Shown piece by piece: positions 48,094 through 59,953 of a stretch of 64,000 nt of DNA. The notes under the pieces are model-generated. The model was not told the origin of the DNA. It did no database searches and worked only from the letters and a program-made list of their open reading frames with translations. The stretch is from Erythrophleum ivorense (Eukaryota; Streptophyta; Magnoliopsida; Fabales; Fabaceae), in NCBI GenBank assembly GCA_026724425.1, contig JAIUCV010000009.1, forward strand, positions 21,390,701-21,454,700. Reading direction: 5' to 3'. The number at the start of each line of letters is the position of its first letter. Positions within the stretch are counted from its first letter, which is position 1. A program made the translations under genes and the position numbers.

Positions 48094-51000
48094 TTCACCT
48101 ATATTTTGACAAAGGAGAGCACTTTTCATCTCTTTCCTCATCACATTTAATAAAGCCCACAAGGAGAGTGATACATTGTCACTGTTTACTAAACTAGTTA
48201 ATGAAATGTTATTGCATAGTTATAAATACATTAGCTATGATAAAAGTATACATTAATTAAGTCAACCCTTGTTCGATGGGTTTCCAACCTTGAAAGACCA
48301 TGATGATACTCACCATAATCCCTTAAATAGGAAACGTTTTGGCATGCATTTGTTTTTCTTAAAAAAGATAAAATAAAATAAAAATAAATGAGGATATTCC
48401 TCTTTCAACAACTAGTCTAGTTATATTGACATTAACCTTAAAAGGACTCATTTCTCTCTCAAAATCTTTTCCCCCTATAAGGTAACAAGTTTCCTAAAGA
48501 AAAAGAGTATCTTCGTGGGTTTTGTATATAATATTCATGATTTTGCACATGAAAAATATGCATTTGTTAGTACACCATTAAATGAATACTTTGTCTTGGT
48601 AAAGGTTTAAGACATTATTTTCTAAGGCATCAATTGTGTAGAAAGGCTTATTTCTCTCAAATTAATTGTCAATTGCTTTTTCTTCCATAGAGCAATAGGC
48701 ACCTCAAGGAAAAGTACAAAGCTTTCCCTATATCAAGACATCGTTCCAAATGGTGTGCTAACAATGCATATGACTAAAATAATCATGTCTACACCTGATA
48801 TATTAGTGGACAATTGGATTGTCCTATTTTTATCAAATATTATTCAGGCCAAAGTTGTAAGCATTAATTATGTAGGGACTATTCCTTCTCAAGTTGGTCA
48901 GTAAGCCATAACTCCCTATAAATCAATAAACCCTTAGAAGAATGTAGGAAATATCAACTAATGCTAATGATCCACTGATTAATCAGAAAAGACAATTTTA
49001 GGTAACGTCCACAATGATAGTAAGTTTTGGCATAATGTTATTGGTTTGATTCTGAAATAAATAAAGATGAAGTTGACTGCAAAAGTTGAGTTGGTTAAGG
49101 ATTTAACTTGAGTTGCTCAATAACGAATTGAAATTCCTTGTGAGTTAATTTTGTTAACTTCACCTCTTATGGTGAAATAATATAGTCCTGGAGAAAAGTG
49201 GAGGATTTGAAAATGACTTTGCAAATTGTCAAAGGAAATGTAGATTAGCTACACTTTCCTATAAACATCATCCATGTGGAATTTAACACATTCTCATAAA
49301 ATGATTTTCAACTTTGTTTATCCCTTTGTGTAATAAGCATTTGAGGAAATAAAAGTAAAATGATAAAAAAATAGGTTATCAAAAGGGCAATATAGAGTGA
49401 AAAAGTTTTAATTTTATTCTTGAGTTAATTGTTATTTTTAGCCTACCTTGTAGGACAGCAAATACCTCAAAGGAAATAAAGATTCCTTGTCTTGAAAATT
49501 TTTTTATGCCAAAATCGATGCACCCATTAGTTCATAGGTCAAACAATATAATAAAATTGCATCAATGTATTGTCAAAATGGATTTCATATTAAAAACCTT
49601 AAAATTTATAAAATATAATATTCTTGGTTCTTTGCAATGAAAAGATTAGTTTAAATCGAAATTTGGGTCAAAAAGCCATGTTAATGAATGGCTAAGATGA
49701 GAAACTAAGGTATAGAGGGTAAATGTGTGCTAATTGATTAGGGAAAAGGAGGCGGTTAAAAGTTTTGATAATGTTATTTATCACCTTCTAACATTTTATA
49801 TCACCATATCCTTCAACTTATTACTACTTACCCACCACCATCTTCTCAAATCCAAGGAAATCTAAACTATTTATCTCAAAACTCATTAACACCTATCAAA
49901 CTTGACCATCCTAGGAACCACAAACTACCTCAATTAAGACACTTGTCATTTGCCTCAATTAGAACACTTGTCATTTGCCTAACTTTCACATGATTAGCTT
50001 TAACAAAAGTAGGATGCGTCCTTCACCAGCCTTCAATCTCCATTTCCAAAATGGTATTGACTAAATTAGAATTGTAAGCTTAATCTTAAGGCAATTGTAC
50101 TATCCATAAAAAGTTATAACCTCTTCATGAGCAAGATGTAGAAGGATATAAGAAAGAAAATTACATAGGGAATTCTTGATAATTAAACTCTCAAAGAAAT
50201 TGCGTATCATATCATAACTAGTTAATGCTTGTTTGGTCAATATCTTTTTGTCTGGCTAAAGTCTAAGACTAATAGAAGTTGATTTTGTAATTGAACCTTA
50301 TTTTATTTAACTTTATTAATACAATGTCATGTAATTTTATTTCACCTTTTGTGCATCCTTCTATCAATTATGTTGACTCAACTCATTTCCTTGCATATCT
50401 TTCCTAAGAATCAATGATAAGCAAAAACCCATAAAAACAATATCTATTACTCCCTTGTGGAAAGATTCAATTGATGTGAAGAAGGGTAAAATTTAAAGCT
50501 AATGATATGCCTTAATTTCAATTCTTAAAAAAAAGAAAAAAAACTAAAGATATAAATGCATGTCCTACAAGTAAGCTATGCCTAGTATACGAGGCATCTT
50601 TATTTTTCCAAATACAAAGAAGTTACTTCTTATCACCTTAATTGAGACAAGAGTAATGCTTATTTCTTTTAGCTATAATCATTGAATATTTGGGATAGGT
50701 AGCCTTTAACAAACTTTTATGCCGATAATTCAAATATCAAGAGATAATTAAGTTCTTTCAATTGTCTAAACACTATTTAACCATTGCTAATCACTCTTAG
50801 CCTTCAAAATTCTTTAAATACCGAATATATATCAAACTGAGGAAGCAATGAGAATTTCGTATGAAGAAAAGTAATTTTGGCATTATAGTGGACTCCTCTA
50901 AAGACATAAATAATAAAAAACAAATGTTCAAGGAATGTCGTTGGAGGAAGAAAAGAAAAGTCATAGGAGAAAAGAAATTCTCAAAAAGAAAGCTCCTATG

Positions 51001-52640
51001 CAATAAAATATGAGAAAGCAAAAGCTTCCAAAATGGAGCTCTACCTTAGCATGCAATCAAAAGGCAAAATTCTCAAAGGGAAGTTTTATGTTGCATAAGA
51101 AGTCAAAAGAGAAAAATCCTCCAAAGGTTAAAAGAGAAAAATCCTTCAAAGCAAAATTATGTTGAATGGGAATTGAAAATGGAAAATGATCCTTTAAAAA
51201 GAAAGCTCAAGTTAAATGCTAAGAGTCAATAAGTGTTGCCAAGGTAGTATGACCACCAAAGTAAAATTCTCATTGCAAACCCACATGAATGTTTAGGCCT
51301 TTACACCTTCCTTTTTTAAACTACAATTTCACCCATTATACTACATTACAATCTTGGGACATCTCTTGTTAGGTGAATTTCCAGTATAAAATCTTGTTAA
51401 AGTAATAGGAAAAGAAGACTAATGGGAAACTTAACAGAGGCATGTTAGCTTTTAAGCTTGATATCTTTATTTCATAAACCCATTTATTAAGGCCATGTTA
51501 CAAGCATCAAAAATCCTTATCAAGATTTGGCTTGTTTGAAAAAATAATTGGGACAAATTTTCTTGTGAAGAATGATTTTAAAATCAAAATAATTAAAATT
51601 GGGACAAAAAGTCTGATTCAGGGCAAAATTTTTTACTTACATAACTTGTTTCTTTCTAAGGGAGTTCAAATCTAAAAATGAGCTTTTTTGTATCCTATCA
51701 TATCCATTTTCTTGGCATTTCATTCTTTTATTGTTCAAAGGAGAATACTTTAAGTCTAGAATTAGGACATTTTCCTATTCTCTCACACTATATCTAGCCT
51801 TTGTCTGCTCCATTCCTCTGCTTCAAACCATCTTACATGACCACATGCTTCATTATTCCTTGCAATCCTTCAAATTTAAGGTCCTTTTCCTTCCCAAGCG
51901 TATGAGTTTGTGCCCTTTAATAGATGACTACATTGACATTGTTAAATAAAGTAAGAGTGGATTTTACTTATTGACCTTTCAAGCATTGACGATGAAAAGT
52001 TTATAAGTAAAAACTATCACATCAGGTTAATAGTTTTAGGTTGAGGGCAAACAAATCACCTTGAGAAATTTCAATAAAAAATAAGTCAATCTAAGAGTTC
52101 GAATCTTCTTAGATTTGGATACTCCTTTAAGGGACATTTCTAACTATCCAAAGCCATCAATAAAATCTTTTATTTAAGTGACAAAAGGCAAATTTGGTGA
52201 GACTACCGAAACCCTTAATGCTCTCACCAAGGTTAGTGAAGAGCCAACATGAGAAAATTTTCTAGACACAAATGACCAAAAGTCCTATACTTTACAAATT
52301 CTAATATTTTTCATGCATCATTTGCCATTCTTATCAAAGACAACCCTTCCTTCATCATTCCATTTTTTTAATTAAAGACAAAAAGCAAAAGCTTCAAAAT
52401 TCAAAATTAGTTTAAAGACATTTAAAGATGATGTCTCATTTTTGCTTTTGTTTTTTAAGGTGATTTTATTTGCATAAATAAAATAAAAAGGTCCAAAATT
52501 TAAAATTAGTTTAAGGATATTTAAAGATAATGTCCCTATCTTTTTTCTCTCCCTTTGGAGGTAACTTTACTTGCATACTATGTGCATACATTGCAAATAA
52601 GGAATACAATTTCCAAATGCAAGAATGGAAAGACAAAAAA
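48094..52640 (+). mobile_element. Decayed internal region of the Ogre-like element
   Basis: About 4.5 kb between B2 and the tandem arrays. I find no protease, RT, RNase H or integrase motif in any frame; all frames are short. Local duplications are visible: AAAATTAGTTTAAAGACATTTAAAG (about 52400) and AAAATTAGTTTAAGGATATTTAAAG (about 52500), and AGAGAAAAATCCTCCAAAGG repeated at 51108-51142. It is read as interior because of the primer site on its left and the 3' UTR-like tandem repeats on its right. It may belong to a non-autonomous form that never had pol. Confidence 0.35.
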
Positions 52641-53150
52641 AAAAACTTGCATCTCATATGCTTTACATATCACATAAGTATACATTACATAAAATTATGT
52701 TCACATTGAGGCAAGTAAAAGGTATAAATTTGCATCTCATAAAACAAGGCATCTCATATATTTTACACATCTTATATATGCATATGTTATATGGACCCTG
52801 GTTTACATTGGGCAAGTAAAAGCAAAATTTTGCATTTCACGATATAAAGCATCTCATATGCTTCTCACATTTCACATATGAATACGTTATATGGACCTTG
52901 GTCCCACTGGGGTAAGTAAAAGTAAAAAATTTATATTTAACGAAATAAAGCATCTCATATGCTTCTCGTATCCTATATATGCATACATTATGTGGACCCT
53001 AAATTCATATTAGGGCAAAGAAAACACAAAAATGTACATTTCATGAATAACAACATCTCACATGCTTCATGCTTCTTACATTTGCATATACAAACCCTTA
53101 TTTATATTGGGGCAAAATTGAGTTACTAAGCTTGAAAGTCAAGCATTTTG
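52640..53150 (+). repeat. Tandem repeat, about 100-bp units
   Basis: The word CATCTCATATGCTT (or close) recurs at about 52649, 52750, 52850, 52950 and 53053. Each is followed by CACATATGCATAC, ATATGGACCCT and GGGCAAGTAAAAG. That makes about five units of 100-103 bp with moderate divergence. Open frames here are repeat-encoded. Confidence 0.75.
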
Positions 53151-53254
53151 CATGCATCACACAATTCATATAAGTGCATGCCTTGCATAGAACTTAGGCA
53201 AATAAAATAAAGTTTCCAAACTTGGAAAAATTTGCATAAAAATTAGACTTTTTA

Positions 53255-54060
53255 AAGCCCTGCATTGAACAGGCACTCTTCAAAGTCCTACATAAAATAG
53301 GCATTTTCCAAAGCCCTGCACAAATTAGGCACCTTTTAAGCTCTGCATAGATCAAGCATCCTTCAAAACTTTACACAAAATAAGCATCCTTTTAGCCTTA
53401 CATAAAACAAGCACCCTTTCAGTCCTGCATAGAACAAGTATCTTTAAGCCTTCACCGATCATATACCTTTCAAAATCTTACACATAATAGAAACCTTTTA
53501 AGCCTCGCACATAATAGACACCTTTTAAGCTTTATACTAACTAGGCACCTTTTAAGCCCTACATAGATTAGGAATCCTTTAAAGCTTTGTATAGAACAAG
53601 TCCCCTTTAAATCTTGCACAGAACAAGTACCCTACAAGCTCTGCACAAATCAATTATCTTTTTAAACCTTGCATAGATTAAGTACTCTTTAAGCTCTGCA
53701 TAGAATAGGCACCTTTAAGCTTTGCATAGAACATGTGCCTTTCAAAACCATACACAAACCAAGCATCTTTTAAGCCCTACACCACATAAGTACCCTTTAA
53801 ATCCTGCAAAAAATAGACACCTTTTAAGCGCTACGCAGAACAAGCACCTTTTAAGCACTACACAAATCAAGTACCTTAAAAAAACCCTACATAAACTAGA
53901 CACTCTTTAAACTCTGCACATATCAAGTACCCTTTAAGCCCTATATAGAACATGTACCTTTTAAGCCTTATGCAAAACAAACACCTTTTAAGCCCTACGT
54001 AGAGTAGGCACCTTTCAAATCCCTATATAGACTAGGCACCTATTAAACCTTGCACAAACC
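53255..54060 (+). repeat. Minisatellite, about 27-28-bp units, near 29 copies
   Basis: Imperfect units of the form AAGCCCTGCACAGAACAAGC-ACCTTTT run without a break for about 800 bp. They vary at many positions (TAGGCACC, CAAGTACC, CATAGA and so on). Directly next to the 100-bp array. Such adjoining arrays are typical of the 3' untranslated part of Ogre/Tat elements. The 62-residue frame at 53722-53910 is a translation of these units. Confidence 0.8.
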
Positions 54061-55189
54061 GAGGAGCCAATCAAAAGCCTTGTAATGGCACACACCCTTT
54101 ATCACTTTTACTTTTCATTAGGTTCATACATTTTCAAGTTTATATGAATCCTCTTTGAACGGTCCTTTTATAATATTCAATCTTAGAGTTATTGACATGT
54201 TCATGCTTAAAGCAGTTTAATAGTGTAGATTAATATTTAATAGCCTTATGATAGGCTTACTAATTCCATTATTGTCAATAAGACCTACAAAATACGTGGG
54301 AATCAAAAAATGAGGGGAGAAGAAGTAGGCCTAAAAGTAAGGTGCATTCTAAAAGGGCCAAAGGTAATGAGGTGGGTAGGAGGAATAGAATGGGAAATTC
54401 AAGCCAATAACTAAGAGGGTGTAGGTGAAAGGCGGTGATCTGGAGGAACGAGAAAGAGGTGGTTAGAGATCTATTTGTAGGCAGTTTTTGGCTAAAGGGG
54501 GTGTGGAGAATTTTGGGAAAGAAGACTCTAGGAGAGAGCTAGCCTCTCATCATCTTATTTCTTCTCTGTTTTCTTGTGTTTTCTGTCTTACTGTTGTTAG
54601 TGTGAGTGAAGCTTTAGGTGGATGTACTGAACTTGTGATGTTTTCTTGTTAATGTTGGCTATTGAATGAGATATTTATATCTAAGTATATTTTTCCAAAA
54701 GTGTTGCATTGTAGTGTCTATTTAGATTTCAATTTTAGGGAAAGTTCTATCACCTTCTTTATATTTTGCTTCATCCAATGAGAAATGATGCCCCTTTGTC
54801 ACCATGTTAAAACTAGAAGACAATGTTATGTATATAACATGAAATTTGTGAGTTTATCATATTTTACATTGCTAATGGGTGCCACATACTAGTATATCAA
54901 TTGCCTTACATATCTCCCCTTTAAAATGCAACTGGCAAGTCTCGATTTGGTAGCCTTTTATCAGTGGGCCATTCTCCTAGCAAAATAGACAAGAATTTAC
55001 ATGAAAGGTGTTAGAGGCTATAAGGAAGTTGAACTTTTGTTAAGGTTATCACAAATAAGATGTTGATTTTCATTAAACTCTTGAAGTTTTGAATTTTTTA
55101 CTAGATATTGAATGCTTAAATCAATGTTCTCTTAATCTCCGCTCATTAAGTTGATTTTTCATAGTGTTAGTTTTATTTTCATTGTCTTG
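54061..55189. other. Unassigned DNA between minisatellite and MITE
   Basis: This contains a purine tract, AAAAAATGAGGGGAGAAGAAG (about 54306-54326), that could be the polypurine tract expected after the arrays. I cannot find a following copy of the 40569-44540 LTR. The part 54400-54700 is GC-richer and looks like a leader of another LTR (GGAGGAACGAGAAAGAGGTGG). No coding region. Confidence 0.35.
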
Positions 55190-55197
55190 TCTTCAAT

Positions 55198-55861
55198 AGA
55201 GGTGTTCAAAGGTTCGATTTAGTTCGGTTTTGAGCCAAAGCCAAATCGAACTAACCTAATCAGTTTTTCATTTTGTTGGACCTTGTCGATTTTAAATTCT
55301 AATCGGTTTGGTTCGATTTGGTTCATATTTTTTTTTTTGCCCAAAAGTAATTTTTTTAAAAAAAATTTGTTCCTTGTAAGATGTAAAATTTAACTTCTAA
55401 TGTCATGCATCTCTTAAAATTTTGACCAGTAATAACTTTAAAATAATTTATTATTTTTATCTCTTTTTTTTTTTGCCTAAAAAATTTCATACATTCATAA
55501 AAAAGTTTTAAAAAGTGAAAAAAATAAGAGTAATATCTTATAATAAAATAGTATAAATAATTTGTATATTTCTTAAACCACATAAAGAATGTAGCTTTGA
55601 TACAAATTTAATGGACAAAAGATCCCATTAATCTAAAAAAAACACAATATTAAATTTTAATTAATTACAAATTTAATGGTTCAGTTTGATTTGGTTAACT
55701 GAACCAAATATGGAGAAAACCGACAACCGAATCGATTTAATCGATTCTACAACTACAAAAACCAAACCAAACTAATTTTTAATTGGTTTTATTCGATTTT
55801 TGGCAATTTGGTTCAGTTTGGTTTGGTTTAATCAGTTTGGTTCGGTTTTGTTCACCTTTAA
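55198..55861. mobile_element. hAT-like MITE with GGTTCGGTTTTG ends
   Basis: The left end AGAGGTGTTCAAAGGTTCGA and the right end (reverse complement) TTAAAGGTGAACAAAACCGA are inverted copies. Internal AACCGA/TCGGTT words are plentiful near both ends, the known look of a common plant MITE type. Flanks TCTTCAAT (55190-55197) and TCTTCAAA (55862-55869) match at 7 of 8 bases, as expected for an aged hAT duplication. The 664-bp unit has an AT-rich centre without a transposase. Confidence 0.65.
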
Positions 55862-55904
55862 TCTTCAAAGTTAATACAAGATTATGAAATAAATACTTAA
55901 AAAA

Positions 55905-56335
55905 ATCCTTTAGTGGTATTTTGGTTGCAATTAATTTTTTTTTTTTATAAAAAGAGATCTTTTAGCAACGATTATTATCGCCACTGAAAGCCTTTTTAAA
56001 AAGTGATTCTCATGGTAAAGAACATAACAAGTTGTGAATCTTTTTGCATTCTCATGATAATTTACTATAAGAATTTAATAAATTTTGCTTATAGTTTTCA
56101 CGATAAAATGTCGTGAGAATATTAAAAAAAAGTTAAATATTTTTTTGTTATCATAGTCATGAGAATTCCTTGAGAAAGTCATAAATATCATCATAGCTTT
56201 TGAAAAAATATTCTTACAAAACTTTACAGAAATTTTTTGTGGGAACATTTTTTATAGCTATTTTTTTCACAACCCAAAATCCATGAGAATTTCCACAAAA
56301 ACAACTATTCTCACGAAATTTTAGGATTTGGGATT
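55905..56335. mobile_element. CACTA-like subterminal repeat block
   Basis: The motif TTCTCATGA/TTCTCACGA and its inverse occur about eight times in both directions (for example 56002, 56050, 56120, 56158, 56290, 56311). There are GCAACGATTATTATCGCC-type palindromes at the left. Dense short inverted motifs of this kind mark the subterminal regions of CACTA transposons. I do not see the terminal CACTA itself here, so only the class is suggested. Confidence 0.35.
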
Positions 56336-56389
56336 AGCTCATAGAATGATGAAAGTGGAAGTTTAGAAGTTAGTTAGTGATCTTTCAAC

Positions 56390-58060
56390 TTAAGTCTCTT
56401 ATTTTGATAAATTGAATAAAGAATTGGAAACTAAGTAACGATACTTGTGTTTTGGCCAAATTGATTTGACTAAAGATTTTGTAGAGCCAAATTGAAAACC
56501 CTATAGTGCTTAATTGAAGAAAACCTTACAAATTTGTGAAGTCCAAGGGAAGCTATTTACTTTGAATTGGTTCATATGAGTGAGCTAGAGAAAATCACAT
56601 GAGGTATGTATATGATTTGGAATTAACATTGTGTTGATTGGTAGTAGATAGCAAGAACTTCTATTGATGATGAAACAAAATTGTATGTTGTACGCTCAAA
56701 TTGATACCCTGCTAGATTGTTTGAGTATTGAGATTGTTGTATTGCTAATATAGCTGGCTATTTATCTGTGTTGAGTATTTACTTTGAACTAGACTAGTTA
56801 TTGATGATTTTATATGATGATATGCTTGCTTGATTGCTTACATTGCATGTTTTATTCTAGGTGAGATGAAGGTTGCTCCTTGTAGTTTATGATGTTACAA
56901 TTTGGACAAGACAAAAGGTGCTTCCCATAACATGATAAATTAGTAAGATTGAGACAAAAGTTATTCTTCCCATAGATATGATTACAAGAGACAAAGGTTG
57001 CTCCTTGTGGGGTTGGGACAAAAGTTGCTCTTCCCATAGATATGATGATAAGAAGAGTTGAGATAAAGGGTGCTCTTCCCTTGATTTATTAGCCAATAAT
57101 CCATTTATATATGTATGTAATCATTGTGTTATAGCTTTTTATGAAATGATGATGTACTTTTCTAGTTTAGAAATCATGTATTGCCATGTTAGTAATATGT
57201 TTAGAAAGGTAAATTAGCTATTGAGATATTTATTTCAACCATTATTCAAAAGAAGGTTCAAGCAAAGGAAAGGAACCACAAATGGGAAACTACAATCTTG
57301 TGTTGCTCTTGTTGGTGGCTGTGTTGTTTTGAGACCTTGTGCATATTTATTTCTTTTGGAGGGGCGTACATATGTTGCTTATGACATAAAGATGACTTTT
57401 AATAGTTTATTACAGGTTTTGATATGTAAAGCTAGAGATTTTGATATGATATATTAGATAGGTAAAAGATAAATTAGCTTTTCTATATGAGTACGTAAAT
57501 GTTATCCTTTTGGTTTGGCTCTTAATGAAAAAGAAATTGATGGGTTCATGTTGGTTCTTGAGGAATGAATGATTTGGTATGATGGTAGTATTATCATTAT
57601 GAGGAAAGATGTTTAGATGATTAATAGTGCATTAAAGTAAGGAATTCATGAATGGCATGCTATAGCTAGGTCCTTTGGGTTTGAATAATATAAGTGTTTT
57701 AGACATGTTCAAGGTGATTTGGTTATAGAATGAAGGTGGTATAGTCATTATAGATTAGGGTCATCTAGATTGGTTGAAGACTTGTCTTGAATAGGACTTT
57801 GTAGATTGATTTAGAATCTTGTTGATTAGATCAGGACTTTGTTGACTTGATCTTCTGGTAGACTAAGAAAAATTTCCAAGAGATTTTAGACACTAGGATT
57901 ATAATCTAGTGATCTATATCTTTTGTTTAAGCTAATCAAATCCTGGGATAACTATAAAAGGTTGAGTGATTAGTATTAATTAGTTGTGAAGAAATAATTT
58001 ATCAAGTTTAAAAAGTTTAATTTGTCCCATAAATTTTTATAAAGCTTAGTCTAGACCATG
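56390..58060 (+). mobile_element. LTR-like region with internal minisatellite (E)
   Basis: The order of parts resembles family B LTRs: a tandem stretch at 56860-57085, then a 3' block at about 57213-57265 (ATTGAGATATTTATTTCA, then AAGGTTCAAG), then AT-rich sequence. No clean ends or TSD. The frames at 56852-57096 (minus) translate the tandem units and are not genes. Confidence 0.35.
56860..57085 (+). repeat. Tandem repeat, units about 60-70 bp
   Basis: GAGACAAAGGTTGCTC, TTCCCATAGATATGAT and AAGAG recur three to four times between AGGTTGCTCCTTG at 56870 and GGGTGCTCTTCCC at 57069. Confidence 0.6.
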
Positions 58061-58069
58061 TACACCCCT

Positions 58070-59953
58070 ATATGTAATCCCTCCTTTTCTCATAATTTAT
58101 CTTTCTTAAGTCTCACATCTTGTTTCTAAGATATGGTAGGGCATTGTCTTAATTTTTAACTCTTTGGTTTCACTTAATTACATCTAGTTTTAGATTACAT
58201 TAATTTCCTAACTCAATCTCATAATTTATTTATTTTATATGACATTTTTTGAAATTTATATATTAATCTTCTTAATTATATTCTTTTCAAGACACTAATA
58301 TCCTTATTGGTTTCTAATTACATTAATCCCCAATGATTAGCCTTATCCTTAATTTTGACCGCACTCTCTTAACTTCACTAACTTTCTTAATAATAAACCT
58401 ATTTTCGCTAGTCACATAGGTTTCTATTCTTATTCAAATTTTTTTTCAAATACCTTCCATACTTGACTCCGTATCCATGCATTTTCTTATGTGCTGAATT
58501 GACCAACTTTACCAGAAATATTTTACTTAACCTATTGGTCTTCCTGTAACTAAATGTCCATGCTAATTATCCTTATTAATCTTGACGCATAGCATTTTCT
58601 ATTTAACGACATTTAAATATCTCATATTAATCAACATCAATTATCTTAATTTTTTTCCTAAGCGTTTTTGGAGATGCATCCTTAAATTATGGTTACTACA
58701 TACATGTCTCATCCTCTCTCCGTTACTACCCTTCTGATAATTTCACGAAGTCTTGTTCCTAACTTTCTAAACTAACTACATTCCCTTACGTAAATCAGCA
58801 TTTTAATGCTCTAATCCTTCCTAAGTGATTTTCGAAAACTCTACTTCCATATAAGGTTATGCATATGAAATTTAAGTCTACATATAAGTTATATGGTTAG
58901 GTTTGCTAATGGACATTCAAGGCATGTACCATCCTTCAGGAAAACTTTGTTAAGTCTTTTTGCACATGCGGGTTCCATGATATATCAAGGCAATTTCATG
59001 GTAAATGGCTCCACTCCCTCACGTGCTTTATCCATATTTACCAAGGCTCTAAATTGCTTATTACAATTGTACATATTTATTTACCTATTTTCAAAAACTG
59101 GCCCATTATTTCCCTTATTTATTTGCTCATATTTCTATTAATCTCTCTAATGTGTTCTTGTCAAGACTTAAACCTTAACTCCTCCTCTTTTAGATTCTTC
59201 TCCTATCTTAAAATTTGAAAATCTAGCCTTCTAATTCCCTTCAATTGGCTGCTCATATTATCCTAATTAGTTGCTATCCAACAAGTCTAGGTCACTCTTT
59301 TCTTGCATCATCTCATATGTCACCCTTTCTTCCTTAACTTGCACTTCACTTCGTAAATTTATTTTGCATCTAGTAAATTTGAATTGAAAGCCCCTATCCA
59401 TCCTCTTTCAGCACGTGATGTCCAAAAATTGAATCTACATAAGTTTCATACCAACTAAGGTGGGTTAAGGGACACTACAAAATTTTATTTAATCATCTTT
59501 AGTTTTGACCAAAATTCTGACCCTCTTTTTGTGCTAATTTTTAAAATTATTTATACTCCGTTAAAAATTACAATCTTTGGCATTATTAAGCTCCATGTGA
59601 TAACTTCCTAAATCCCAAAATTTGGCTCCTAACTTTTTCATTTGGTCCCTCAAATAATTTTATTTCCACAGCTGCGCAGAATTTTACTGCAATTGTACAG
59701 CTACGGTTTGCAATTTTTTTAGCAACTAAACCAACCCAGAAAATTCCAAATCTTGGCCAGCAATTGCCCCTATTTGTTAGCTAAAGTAAATATTTCAGGG
59801 AAAAATAACATCTTTTGACCCTTCAACCATGCAATTGTCTGCAGCTGCCCCAAATAGTCCGAATTTGACTTGTTCTTGTTTTAGCAAATTTTTGTTTGGT
59901 CTAAGTGTGCTCCTAATAGGGTGAAATCCTTCCTCGGGGTGTTAATTACATGT
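58070..59953 (-). mobile_element. LTR-like region, minus strand (F)
   Basis: On the minus strand a start TGTAATTAACACCCCGAGG at 59953 resembles TGTAACACCC LTR starts with a two-base insertion. The text behind it (AAGGATTTCACCC, CAGCTGCAGAC) looks like gypsy U3. The other end is not resolved; TGTAATCCCTCC at 58073 is only a candidate. The flanking five bases do not match, so this remains tentative. No gene. Confidence 0.3.

Noticed and set aside
53722..53910. 62-codon frame with repeated HLLS/KYL motifs
   Set aside because: It is the translation of the 27-28 bp minisatellite.
52640..54060. CRISPR-like array
   Set aside because: Units are contiguous and diverged with no constant spacers, in plant DNA. 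It is a minisatellite.
56852..57096. Two overlapping minus-strand frames of 61 and 69 codons
   Set aside because: They translate the 60-70 bp tandem units of region E.
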